Below are positions 56,796 to 64,000 of a DNA stretch of 64,000 nucleotides, one piece after another. Within the stretch, counting starts at the first letter, position 1. Each line of letters starts with the position of its first letter. The DNA comes from Actinoplanes ianthinogenes (GTDB lineage: Bacteria; Actinomycetota; Actinomycetes; Mycobacteriales; Micromonosporaceae). A model generated the notes under the pieces. That model saw only the letters and a program-made list of their open reading frames with translations, was not told the origin of the DNA and did not search any database. The stretch lies in the NCBI RefSeq assembly GCF_018324205.1, contig NZ_AP023356.1, positions 2,187,501 through 2,251,500 of the forward strand, written 5' to 3'. Made by a program: the position numbers and the translations under genes.

Positions 56796-58615
56796 TATGC
56801 ACCCTTCCGATTCGGTGGAGAGATCTGAAGGCGGACGGACCACACCTGGAAGGTAGGCCCGTCTCCATTGATTTCGATACATCCATCGGTACCGACCTTG
56901 AGGGAGTCGGCGCCGCCGTACAGGTTTTCGCCGTCGATCCCGGCCGGCAGTCCGGCCAGCCGCAGCGGCTCCCCGGCCGCCCGCCGCGCCACCACCAGCA
57001 CCGCGTCGTCCCGCGACTCGCGCAGGAAGGCGAGGGTGTCGCCGGCCGCGTGCGCCCAGCGCAGGCCACCGGCCCGCAGAGCGGGCCGGGCCCGGCGCAG
57101 CGCGAGCAACGCGTGGTACTCACCGAGGGTGCGCCGGTCCCAGGTCTCCGGCCGGCGCCAGGGCATCGGGGTACGCGAGTGTTCGCCGTTGACGCCGGTC
57201 AGGCCCAGCTCGTCGCCCGCGAAGATCATCGGAGTGCCGGGCAGCGTGCACAGCAGACCGGTGGCGATCTCGTGCCGGGTCGCGTCGCCGACCACCGAGC
57301 GGATCCGCGGCGTGTCGTGCGAGCCGAGCATCTGCCACGAGCTGGTCCACGAGCGCCAGGACATCTGCGCGGCGAACGCGCTCATCGTGGCGACCAGCGC
57401 GCCCGCGTCCCGGTCCGGGATCTCCCCCGGCACGCCCAGGAAGTCGTCGAACGGGAGCACCGCGGCGCGCAGCCAGCTCCACACCGGGCGGGTGAAGCCG
57501 GCGTAGTTCATCGTGCCCTGCCAGCCGTTGCGGTCCAGGTCACCGGTGGCGTCGTGGGCGTGCTCGCCGATCAGCAGGGCGTCCGGGCGGATCTGCTGCA
57601 CGGCGCGGCGCAGCAGCACGGCCGCCTCGCGGGACCAGTCCTCGGCGCCGCGGCGGCCGGTCATGTTGGCCACGTCGATGCGCCAGCCGTCCAGGGCGTA
57701 CGGATAGGTCAGCCAGTGCTGGGCGATCCGGGCGAAGCGGCGGCGCAGCTCGTGGCTGCCCCAGTTGAGCTTGGGCAGGCTGGGCACGCCGAGCCAGGAC
57801 TCGTAGCCGCCGTCCGAGGTGAAGTAGTAGAGGTCCCGTTCGTCCGGGAACCAGGGATGCGCGTCACCGGTGTGGTTGGTGGTCAGGTCGCCGATCAGGC
57901 GCATGCCCCGGCCGTGCACCGCCTCGGACAGCCGGACCAGCGCCTGGTCGCCGCCGAGCAGCGGATCCACGTGGTCGAAGCTCGCGCTGTCGTAGCGGTG
58001 GTTCGACGTGGCGGGGAAGAACGGGGTCAGGTACAGGGTGTTCGCGCCGAGGTCGGCGATGTGGTCCAGGTGCTCGGTGACGCCGTCGAGGTCGCCGCCG
58101 TACACCTGGGTGCCGGCCAGCGGCGGATGTGCCGCGACCGGCTCGTCCCAGTCGCAGGCCACCGCCCAGTCCGGGAGCGGTCTGTCGCCTTTTCCGGAGG
58201 CCGCGAACCGGTCCGGGAAGATCTGGTAGACCACGGCGTCCCGCGCCCAGGCGGGCGCGGGAGCGTAGGCGACCAGGCGGAAGTCGGTCGCGTCCGGGAC
58301 GTCGTGGTGGGTCACGCCGCAGCCGGTCAGCCAGCGCACCGCGCCACCCGCGGTACGCAGCAGGAACCGGTACGGCGTGACCGGGTTGCGGACCTCGAGC
58401 TCGGCCCGCCACCAGTCCCCGCCCCCGTCGCGCCGGTCCAGCACCGCCGAGGTGAAGACCGGCTCGCCGTCGCGCACCCAGCGCATGTGCACCCGCGACA
58501 CCCGGGTCCCGGCCGGCACCCGGACGAAGACGGCAACCGTCTCGCCCAGGGCCGGTGCGGGGTTCGAGACGTACCCCTCGGAACCGTCGTGGTGCGGCAG
58601 GAGCAGGCGGCTCAT
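56795..58615 (-). CDS. Cytosolic GH13 glycosidase (neopullulanase/maltogenic amylase-like)
   Basis: 606 residues without a signal peptide. An N-terminal beta domain (about 1-120) like those of cyclodextrin-degrading enzymes precedes a GH13 barrel with DAVVYQIFPDRFA, GDLTTNHTGD, WRIDVAN (nucleophile), LIGEHAHD (acid) and LGSHDTPRI. It should split imported maltodextrins or cyclodextrins in the cytoplasm. It overlaps the malG-like stop by 4 bases (ATGA). Confidence 0.92.
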
Positions 58616-59460
58616 CCCTTCACCGCGCCCGCGCTGAGGCCCTCCACGATGTAGCGCTGCAGGTACATGAAGACACCCACGGTCGGGATCGCGGTCAGCA
58701 GCGTGCCGGCGCAGAAGATCCCGAAGTTGGTGTTCCGGTCCGAGCCCTGGACCAGGCCGTACAGGCCGACCGCCAGGGTCTTCGAGGCGCCGTCCCGCAG
58801 GAACAGGTTGGCCAGCAGGAACTCGTTGATCGTGCCGATGAAGGCGAGCAGGCCGGCGACCGCGATGATCGGCGAGACCAGCGGCAGCAGGATCCGGAAG
58901 AAGATCCCGGTGTGCGAGGCGCCGTCCACGGTGGCCGACTCGTCGAGCTCCTTCGGCACGGTGTCGAAGAAGCCCTTCATCAGCCAGGTGTTCACGCCCA
59001 GCGCGCCGCCCAGGTAGAGCAGGATCATGCCCCACCAGGTGTTGAAGCCGATCCCCGGCCACAGGTCGGTGATCTTCGAGAAGATCAGGAACAGCGCGAC
59101 CACGGCCAGGAACTGCGGGAACATCTGGATCAGCAGCAGGAAGAGCAGCCCGGAGCGGCGGCCCCGGAACCGCCGCCGGCTGAACGCGAACGCGGCCAGC
59201 GCGGACAGGAAGATCGAGATGATGCTGGCCAGGCCGGCGATCGCCACCGAGTTGACGAACCACTGCGGGAAGTTCGTGTCGGTGAACAGCCGGCCGAAGT
59301 TGTCCAGCGACGCCCCGCTCGGCACCAGGGTGCTCGACGACAGCGTGCCCAGCGGGTTGATCGCCGCGGAGAACACGAACAGGATCGGCCCCAGCGAGAA
59401 GGCCACGGCCAGCACGGCGACCAGGTGCCGCCACCCCGTGTCCCGGAACCACTTGATCAT
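58612..59460 (-). CDS. malG: Maltodextrin ABC permease, MalG type
   Basis: 282 residues, six transmembrane helices and the EAA loop ELDESATVDGASHTGIFFRILLP. The C-terminus (YIVEGLSAGAVKG) is the typical MalG end. It overlaps malF by 4 bases. Confidence 0.92.
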   Translation of the reverse strand: MIKWFRDTGWRHLVAVLAVAFSLGPILFVFSAAINPLGTLSSSTLVPSGASLDNFGRLFTDTNFPQWFVNSVAIAGLASIISIFLSALAAFAFSRRRFRGRRSGLLFLLLIQMFPQFLAVVALFLIFSKITDLWPGIGFNTWWGMILLYLGGALGVNTWLMKGFFDTVPKELDESATVDGASHTGIFFRILLPLVSPIIAVAGLLAFIGTINEFLLANLFLRDGASKTLAVGLYGLVQGSDRNTNFGIFCAGTLLTAIPTVGVFMYLQRYIVEGLSAGAVKG

Positions 59461-61025
59461 GAGTAAACCTCTTCCTGGGCGCGGGTGCGCCGGAAGCTCA
59501 CCCCGGAGACGACGGCCACGATCAGGAAGATGAAGATCGAGATGGCCGCGGCGAAGCCGTACTGGGCGCCGGATCCGCCGAAGGCCAGCCGGTACGTGTA
59601 CGTGATCAGCAGGTCGGTGGCGCCGGCGTTCGGGTTGTCGGCCGGGAACGGCCCACCCTCGGTGGTCAGGTAGATCGCGTTGAAGTTGTTGAAGTTGAAC
59701 GCGAACGACGAGATCAGCAGCGGGGTCAGCGCGACCAGCAGCAGCGGCAGCTTGATCGCCCGGAACGCCTGGAACGGTCCGGCGCCGTCGACCTTGGTGG
59801 CGTCGGTCAGCTCGGCCGGGATCGCCTGGAGCGCCCCGGTGGTCACCAGGAACATGTACGGGTAGCCGAGCCAGAGCTGCACCAGCAGCACCGCCAGCTG
59901 CGCGGTGATCGGCGTGCCCAGCCAGTCGACGTGGATGCCGAGCACGTTGTTGATCAGGCCGAAGTCGGTGTTGAACATGTCCCGCCAGACCAGCAGCATC
60001 GCGAACGACGGCATGGCGTAGGGCAGCACCATCAGGATCCGGTACAGCCCGCGGAAGCGCATCCGGGTGGACTGGAGCGCGATCGCGCAGAACATGCCGA
60101 GCAGGAACGTGCCGCCGGTCGACCCGATCGCGAACAGGAAGTCCCAGACCAGCGTGCCCAGGAACGACGACGCGATGGTGTCGTCGGTGAGCACCCGGGT
60201 GAAGTTGCTGAACCCGACGCCGACCTTCCAGCCCTGGGCCAGCCGGTCACCGTCGGCCGCGACGAACGAGCCGATCGCGTCGTCGGCCTTCCACACCTTG
60301 CCGTCGGTGGTGTCCCGGATGCTGTCGGACGCGAAGTCGTAGGCCCGCACGGCCTTGCCCTCGTACGCCCGGGAGAGCCCCGACGACCGGATCGCGCCGG
60401 TGCTGGTCGGCACCGCGAAGTCGGTGATCTCCTTGCTCCGCGCGCTGGCCTGACCGGCGTTGAGCACGGTGTACCCGGCCGGCGGAACCGCGTCGGCCGG
60501 TTTCAGCCCGGCGCCGTCCCCGATCGACACCTGCCCGGTCTTCGGGTCGGTGATCAGGAAGGCCAGCGGGCCGGTGGCCACGTCGCCCCTGGTGAGGATC
60601 TTCAGCTGGTACTCGGTGGAGCCGGGCACCCGGGTGACCGAAGCGGTCTGGATGGCGGTGATCGCTTCGGCCTTGCTGCCCCGGTGGCCGTCCCCGAAGT
60701 TGGTGAACGCCGTGCTCGCCGTGTAGAGCACCGGGAAGATCTGGAAGACCACCAGGAAGAGCGTGCCCGGGACCAGATACTTGGCCGGGATGTGGCGGGG
60801 CGTGAGGTACAGGTAGAGCAGACCGGCCGTGGTCGCGAGCAGCAGGGCCAGGCCGGCCCAGTACTCGTTCTCCACCAGCGGGAAGGCGCCCCAGATCGCG
60901 GTCGCGACGACCAGGCCGAGCAGCACGATCTTGACGACTTGGCCCAGGAGCGAGGTGCTCCTCGCCTCTTCTACCTCGGGGGCGGGAAGGGCCCGCGTCG
61001 CGGGCCCTTCGAGCTGCGTCGTCAT
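59457..61025 (-). CDS. malF: Maltodextrin ABC permease, MalF type
   Basis: 522 residues with a cytoplasmic N-terminus, about eight transmembrane helices and a large external loop (about 115-280) as in MalF of E. coli. EAA loop: AELTDATKVDGAGPFQAFRAI. Start overlaps the stop of the binding-protein gene by one base (TAATG). Confidence 0.92.
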   Translation of the reverse strand: MTTQLEGPATRALPAPEVEEARSTSLLGQVVKIVLLGLVVATAIWGAFPLVENEYWAGLALLLATTAGLLYLYLTPRHIPAKYLVPGTLFLVVFQIFPVLYTASTAFTNFGDGHRGSKAEAITAIQTASVTRVPGSTEYQLKILTRGDVATGPLAFLITDPKTGQVSIGDGAGLKPADAVPPAGYTVLNAGQASARSKEITDFAVPTSTGAIRSSGLSRAYEGKAVRAYDFASDSIRDTTDGKVWKADDAIGSFVAADGDRLAQGWKVGVGFSNFTRVLTDDTIASSFLGTLVWDFLFAIGSTGGTFLLGMFCAIALQSTRMRFRGLYRILMVLPYAMPSFAMLLVWRDMFNTDFGLINNVLGIHVDWLGTPITAQLAVLLVQLWLGYPYMFLVTTGALQAIPAELTDATKVDGAGPFQAFRAIKLPLLLVALTPLLISSFAFNFNNFNAIYLTTEGGPFPADNPNAGATDLLITYTYRLAFGGSGAQYGFAAAISIFIFLIVAVVSGVSFRRTRAQEEVYS

Positions 61026-62287
61026 TACTTGTTGATCGCGGCCGAGATGGTCTTGGCCGCGGCGTCGACGGTCGACTTGGCGTCGGCGCCACCGATGACG
61101 GCGGCCTCGGCCTTGCCGAACGGCTCCCAGATGGCGGCCATCTCGGGGATCGCCGGCAGCGGGATGGCGTTCTTACCGGCCTCGGCCCACTTGGCCACGT
61201 CCGGGTCGTTGCTCTTGACCGAGTCCAGGACGCTGGTCAGCGCCGGCGGACGCGGGTCGACCTGGTACAGCGCGGTGGCCAGCTCCGGGGTGGTCACGTA
61301 GTTGGTGACGAACTCCTGGGCGAGCGCCTTGTTCTTGCCCTTCGACGCGACGTAGAAGGTCTGCACGCCGAGGAACGGGGTCGCCTCCTTGGCGCCCTTG
61401 AACGGCGGGACGGCGGTGATGTCGTACTTGATGCCGGCCTTCTTGGCGTCCGCGGTCGCCCACGGCCCGGAGACCAGGAACGCGCACTTCTTGCCGGTGA
61501 AGGTGGCGACCGAGTTGTCCGGCGTGATCGAGCGCTTCAGGGCGCCGTCACCCTTCTCACCCAGCGAGCGCAGCTTCTCGAACGCGGCCACCGAACCCGG
61601 CTTGCCGACGCCCAGGTCCTTGGGGTCGTAGTCGCCGCTCGCGGTGGTGCCGAACAGGTAACCGCCGGCCGAGGCGTACAGCGGGTACGCGTGGTAGGCG
61701 TCGCCGGTCGGTCCGGCCTGGAGGCAGAGGATCTCCGAGGCCTTCTTCTCCGACACCAGCTTCTTGCCCTGCGCGACCAGGTCCTCCATGGTGGCCGGTG
61801 CGGTCGGGGCCAGGTCGGTGTTGCGGATCAGGCCGATGTTCTCGGTCGCGTACGGAACGCCGTAGGTCTGGCTGTTGAAGGTGACCGCCTTCAGGGCGCC
61901 CGGCTGGAGGCCGCTCTTCTGCGCGTCGGTCAGCTGCACCGGGTCGATGGCGCCGTTCTGCACCAGGTTGCCGATCCAGTCGTGCGCGCCGACCATCACG
62001 TCCGGGCCGCTGCCCTGCTGGGAGGCGGTGAGGAAGGTGGTCTGCTGGTCCTTGGAGATGGCCTGGACCTTGACGGTCACGCCGTTCTCCTTGCCGAACT
62101 TCTCGGCGAACGGCTTGAGGGCGGCGGAGCGCTTGTCGTCCGCCCAGATCACCAGTTCACCGCTGGCCGCGGCGGCCGAGGGGGCGCTGCCGCCCTTGGT
62201 GTCGTTGTCCTTGCTGTCGCCACAGGCGGCCACGCCGGCCAGGCACAGCATGCTGGCGGCGATCACACCGGCAGTACGGATGCGCAT
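61025..62287 (-). CDS. malE: Maltodextrin-binding lipoprotein, MalE type
   Basis: 420 residues with lipobox LAGVAACG (Cys22). The MalE/family 1 pattern is visible in ELVIWADDKRSAALKPFA, YGVPYATENIGLIRN and PFLGVQTFYVASKG. It captures maltose or maltodextrin outside the membrane. ATG at 62287 has GGGAG 7 bases upstream; 21 more residues are possible upstream. No MsiK/MalK ATPase gene lies in the window, as is usual for actinomycetes that use a shared ATPase. Confidence 0.92.
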   Translation of the reverse strand: MRIRTAGVIAASMLCLAGVAACGDSKDNDTKGGSAPSAAAASGELVIWADDKRSAALKPFAEKFGKENGVTVKVQAISKDQQTTFLTASQQGSGPDVMVGAHDWIGNLVQNGAIDPVQLTDAQKSGLQPGALKAVTFNSQTYGVPYATENIGLIRNTDLAPTAPATMEDLVAQGKKLVSEKKASEILCLQAGPTGDAYHAYPLYASAGGYLFGTTASGDYDPKDLGVGKPGSVAAFEKLRSLGEKGDGALKRSITPDNSVATFTGKKCAFLVSGPWATADAKKAGIKYDITAVPPFKGAKEATPFLGVQTFYVASKGKNKALAQEFVTNYVTTPELATALYQVDPRPPALTSVLDSVKSNDPDVAKWAEAGKNAIPLPAIPEMAAIWEPFGKAEAAVIGGADAKSTVDAAAKTISAAINK

Positions 62288-62402
62288 GGAAATGCTCCCG
62301 TTCATGTACGGATTTAGCGCGAGAAAAGGGGTGTCTTGAGCGCGGCCCATGGCTCGGCGCCCACAAGATCGGTAAGGTGTCGTCCTTGTTGCCGGGACGT
62401 TA

Positions 62403-62434
62403 GCAAGCTCTTGCAGTCAATGGAAGGGCTTGCA
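62403..62434. promoter_or_regulatory. MalR operator cluster in the malE/malR gap
   Basis: GCAAG-CT-CTTGC (62403-62414) is a perfect dyad, and a second CTTGCA half-site lies at 62429-62434. LacI-type MalR sites in actinomycetes contain CTTGC/GCAAG half-sites. The site can control both divergent genes. Confidence 0.7.
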
Positions 62435-62473
62435 GGGCGATGACCGGTAACAGCTCGGCACTACAGTGACAAC

Positions 62474-63523
62474 ATGCGTGCACGGATGGCGGACATCGCC
62501 CGTCAAGCCCAGGTCAGCGAGGCGACGGTCTCTCGCGTCATCAACGACCGCCCCGGCGTCTCCGCGGAGACCAGGCAGGCGGTGCTGACCGCCCTCGACG
62601 TGCTCGGTTACGAGCGCCCCGAGCGGCTGCGCAAACGCAGCGCCGGTCTGGTCGGCCTGGTCGTGCCCGAGTTGGACAACCCCATCTTCCCCGCGTTTGC
62701 CCAGGTCATCGAGTCGACGCTGGCCCAGTCGGGCTACACGCCGGTGCTCTGCACGCAGTCACCCGGCGGCGTCACCGAGGACGAGTACGTGGAGATGCTG
62801 CTGGACCGCCAGGTCTCCGGCATCGTGTTCGTCTCCGGCCTGCACGCCGACACCACCGCCGACGTCGAACGCTACCTTCGGCTGCTCGCCCGGCCGCTGC
62901 CGATCGTGCTGGTCAACGGGCACACCGACGGCATCGACGCGCCGTTCGTCTCGTGCGACGAGCAGCTCTCCGGCGACCTGGCGGTCGGGCACCTCGCGTC
63001 GCTCGGCCACACCCGGATCGGCATGATCTCCGGCCCGCACCGGTTCAGCCCGGTGCAGCGCAAACTCGCCGGCTACCGCGCCGCCATGCAGCGCGAACTC
63101 GGCATTCCGGCGTCCGAGGTGGACGATCTCGTGGAGCTGACGCTGTTCGGCGTCGAGGGTGGCGAGGTGGCCGCCGAGCGCCTGCTGAACAAGGGCGTCA
63201 CCGGCATCATCTGCGGTTCCGACATGATGGCACTGGGCGCGATCCGGGCCGCGCGGCGCCGCGGGATGGATGTTCCGAGCGACGTGTCGATCATCGGGTT
63301 CGACGACTCGCCGCTGATGGCCTTCACCGATCCGCCGCTGACGACGCTGCGCCAGCCGGTCGCGGCCATGGCCGTGGCCGCCGTCCGCTCCCTCGTCGAC
63401 GACATCAACGGACACGGTTCGCCCAGGTCGGAGTACCTTTTCCGGCCGGAGCTGGTGGTCCGCAACTCGACCGCGATGGCGCCGGCCCGGCGGAAACTGA
63501 CCGCGGACATCTCGGCCGCCTGA
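62474..63523 (+). CDS. malR: LacI-family regulator of the maltodextrin operon
   Basis: 349 residues: LacI HTH (DIARQAQVSEATVSRVIND, hinge region PERLRKRSAGLVG) and a periplasmic-binding-like sensor domain ending in IIGFDDSPLMAFTDPPLTTLRQP. It represses the divergent malE operon until maltose or a dextrin binds, by family analogy. The ATG at 62474 lacks a ribosome site; a TACAGT -10 just upstream (62462-62467) suggests a leaderless mRNA. Confidence 0.93.
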   Translation: MRARMADIARQAQVSEATVSRVINDRPGVSAETRQAVLTALDVLGYERPERLRKRSAGLVGLVVPELDNPIFPAFAQVIESTLAQSGYTPVLCTQSPGGVTEDEYVEMLLDRQVSGIVFVSGLHADTTADVERYLRLLARPLPIVLVNGHTDGIDAPFVSCDEQLSGDLAVGHLASLGHTRIGMISGPHRFSPVQRKLAGYRAAMQRELGIPASEVDDLVELTLFGVEGGEVAAERLLNKGVTGIICGSDMMALGAIRAARRRGMDVPSDVSIIGFDDSPLMAFTDPPLTTLRQPVAAMAVAAVRSLVDDINGHGSPRSEYLFRPELVVRNSTAMAPARRKLTADISAA

Positions 63524-63544
63524 CGGCTTCCTGAAGAAACCTGC

Positions 63545-63558
63545 TGCAACTTCTTGCA
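63545..63558. promoter_or_regulatory. MalR-like dyad downstream of malR
   Basis: TGCAA-CTTC-TTGCA is a perfect 5-4-5 inverted repeat 22 bases after the malR stop, and similar to the half-sites before malE. A gene to the right, beyond the window, may be under MalR. Confidence 0.5.
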
Positions 63559-63793
63559 CGATCCGCCAGAGAAATTCGCGTCACTGCTCAAGAGAGCGTG
63601 TTCTCCGCCTCGTTCGGGCGGACGTCCCGGCGCAGGTAGGACGCGCGCGGCGGCTGAGCTGCCGGAATTGGCGCCGGGCGACGGCATTCCCGGCAAGAAC
63701 CGGCAAGCCCAGGATGGCCGAAATCGTACTTTCCGCGTCTGCTCCGTTACCGAGCGCAGGAAAAACCCTGTCCGGTGGGCCGCATACGGATCA

Positions 63794-63807
63794 GTGATAC
63801 ACATCAC
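63794..63807. promoter_or_regulatory. CRP/GlxR-like binding site
   Basis: GTGA-N6-TCAC is intact as GTGATACACATCAC, which matches the core of CRP-type sites. An AT-rich run and possible promoter follow. Carbon-source control of a gene beyond 64000 is a reasonable inference. Confidence 0.5.
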
Positions 63808-64000
63808 ATTTTTTCTGAACCGGTTAACTCGCGGTGCCGGTTGTCGCCCAGATTGTGGCGGTTCTCGAAGGCAACCGGCAGTACTGTTGCCGGGTCCTTG
63901 CACTGAATGACGGCGCCTGTCAGGGGCTGTTTCGGCAGCGCTCAGGGCAGCCACCGAACCGGTCCAGTCCGATTCAGCGGGCCCGTTTCCGTCTCTCGGC

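Larger units (their letters stand above)
63524..64000. other. Right-end region without a supported gene
   Basis: 477 bases. It holds a MalR-like dyad just after malR, a CRP-like dyad at 63794-63807 and an AT-rich stretch. Short open frames here have no coding character or family. The promoter-like content suggests a gene beginning beyond 64000. Confidence 0.7.

Noticed and set aside
63554..63910. Plus-strand frame after malR
   Set aside because: Arg/Gly-rich, overlaps regulatory dyads, no ribosome site, no family.

Overview
The window reads as a stretch of chromosome from a high-GC actinomycete, most likely a Micromonosporaceae member such as Actinoplanes or a close relative. The clues are the strong G/C bias at third codon positions, the 5' end of a 16S rRNA gene with an actinobacterial leader, a paired XRE regulator and DUF397 protein, HelD, Cys4-lid adenylate kinase, frequent GTG and TTG starts, and a MalR-controlled MalEFG/glycosidase locus. 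The genus is inference. I see no tRNA, IS element, prophage, CRISPR array or replication origin. Start codons were chosen by hand from ribosome-binding sites, overlaps and family length.

Layout. 1-850: 5' end of rrs (minus) with its leader and promoter. 857-2926: tyrS divergent from a polyphosphate kinase 2. 2958-10129: a small secreted protein, then a minus-strand operon with all parts of a phosphotransferase system: DeoR regulator, 1-phosphofructokinase, mannitol-type EIIC, EIIB and EIIA, a zinc MDR dehydrogenase, HPr and enzyme I. 10367-12727: a LysR regulator divergent from an MFS transporter. 12758-13135: a tandem array of 63-bp hairpin units. 13346-18947: adenylate kinase, an unknown protein, a PemK/MazF-like protein, agmatinase-family hydrolase, TetR, a CAP-domain protein, DUF397 and XRE/DUF5753 proteins. 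19162-28499: small unknowns, a DoxX/MarR pair, a G-rich 15-bp repeat, 3-methyladenine glycosylase, HelD, an MBL hydrolase and secreted proteins. 28550-31121: PhoD phosphatase, a 71-aa protein and a STAS protein. 31258-40672: a protein with an internal 33-bp repeat, three membrane GGDEF/EAL proteins and a TauE exporter; the first of two tandem paralogues has lost most of its EAL core. 40673-44617: two GntR/UTRA regulators around a minus-strand group of small membrane proteins, then GNAT and DUF6292 proteins. 44834-51336: a BMP-type ABC importer operon with an ornithine cyclodeaminase-family enzyme and a divergent FCD regulator. 51369-63523: a tightly coupled maltodextrin operon (binding protein, two permeases, cytosolic GH13, secreted 1808-aa amylase-pullulanase) divergent from a LacI/MalR regulator. 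63524-64000: no supported gene, but a CRP-like dyad.

How the genes work together. Two carbon-uptake programmes dominate. The PTS operon should import and phosphorylate a hexitol or hexose and pass it to fructose-1,6-bisphosphate. The maltodextrin locus should digest starch or pullulan outside the cell, import oligosaccharides and cleave them inside. The 30-41 kb region is a signalling zone with three c-di-GMP-type proteins and an anti-sigma-factor antagonist. The least explained part is 40.7-43.5 kb, where two related regulators flank tiny membrane proteins, one of only 45 residues with a CPAC motif.
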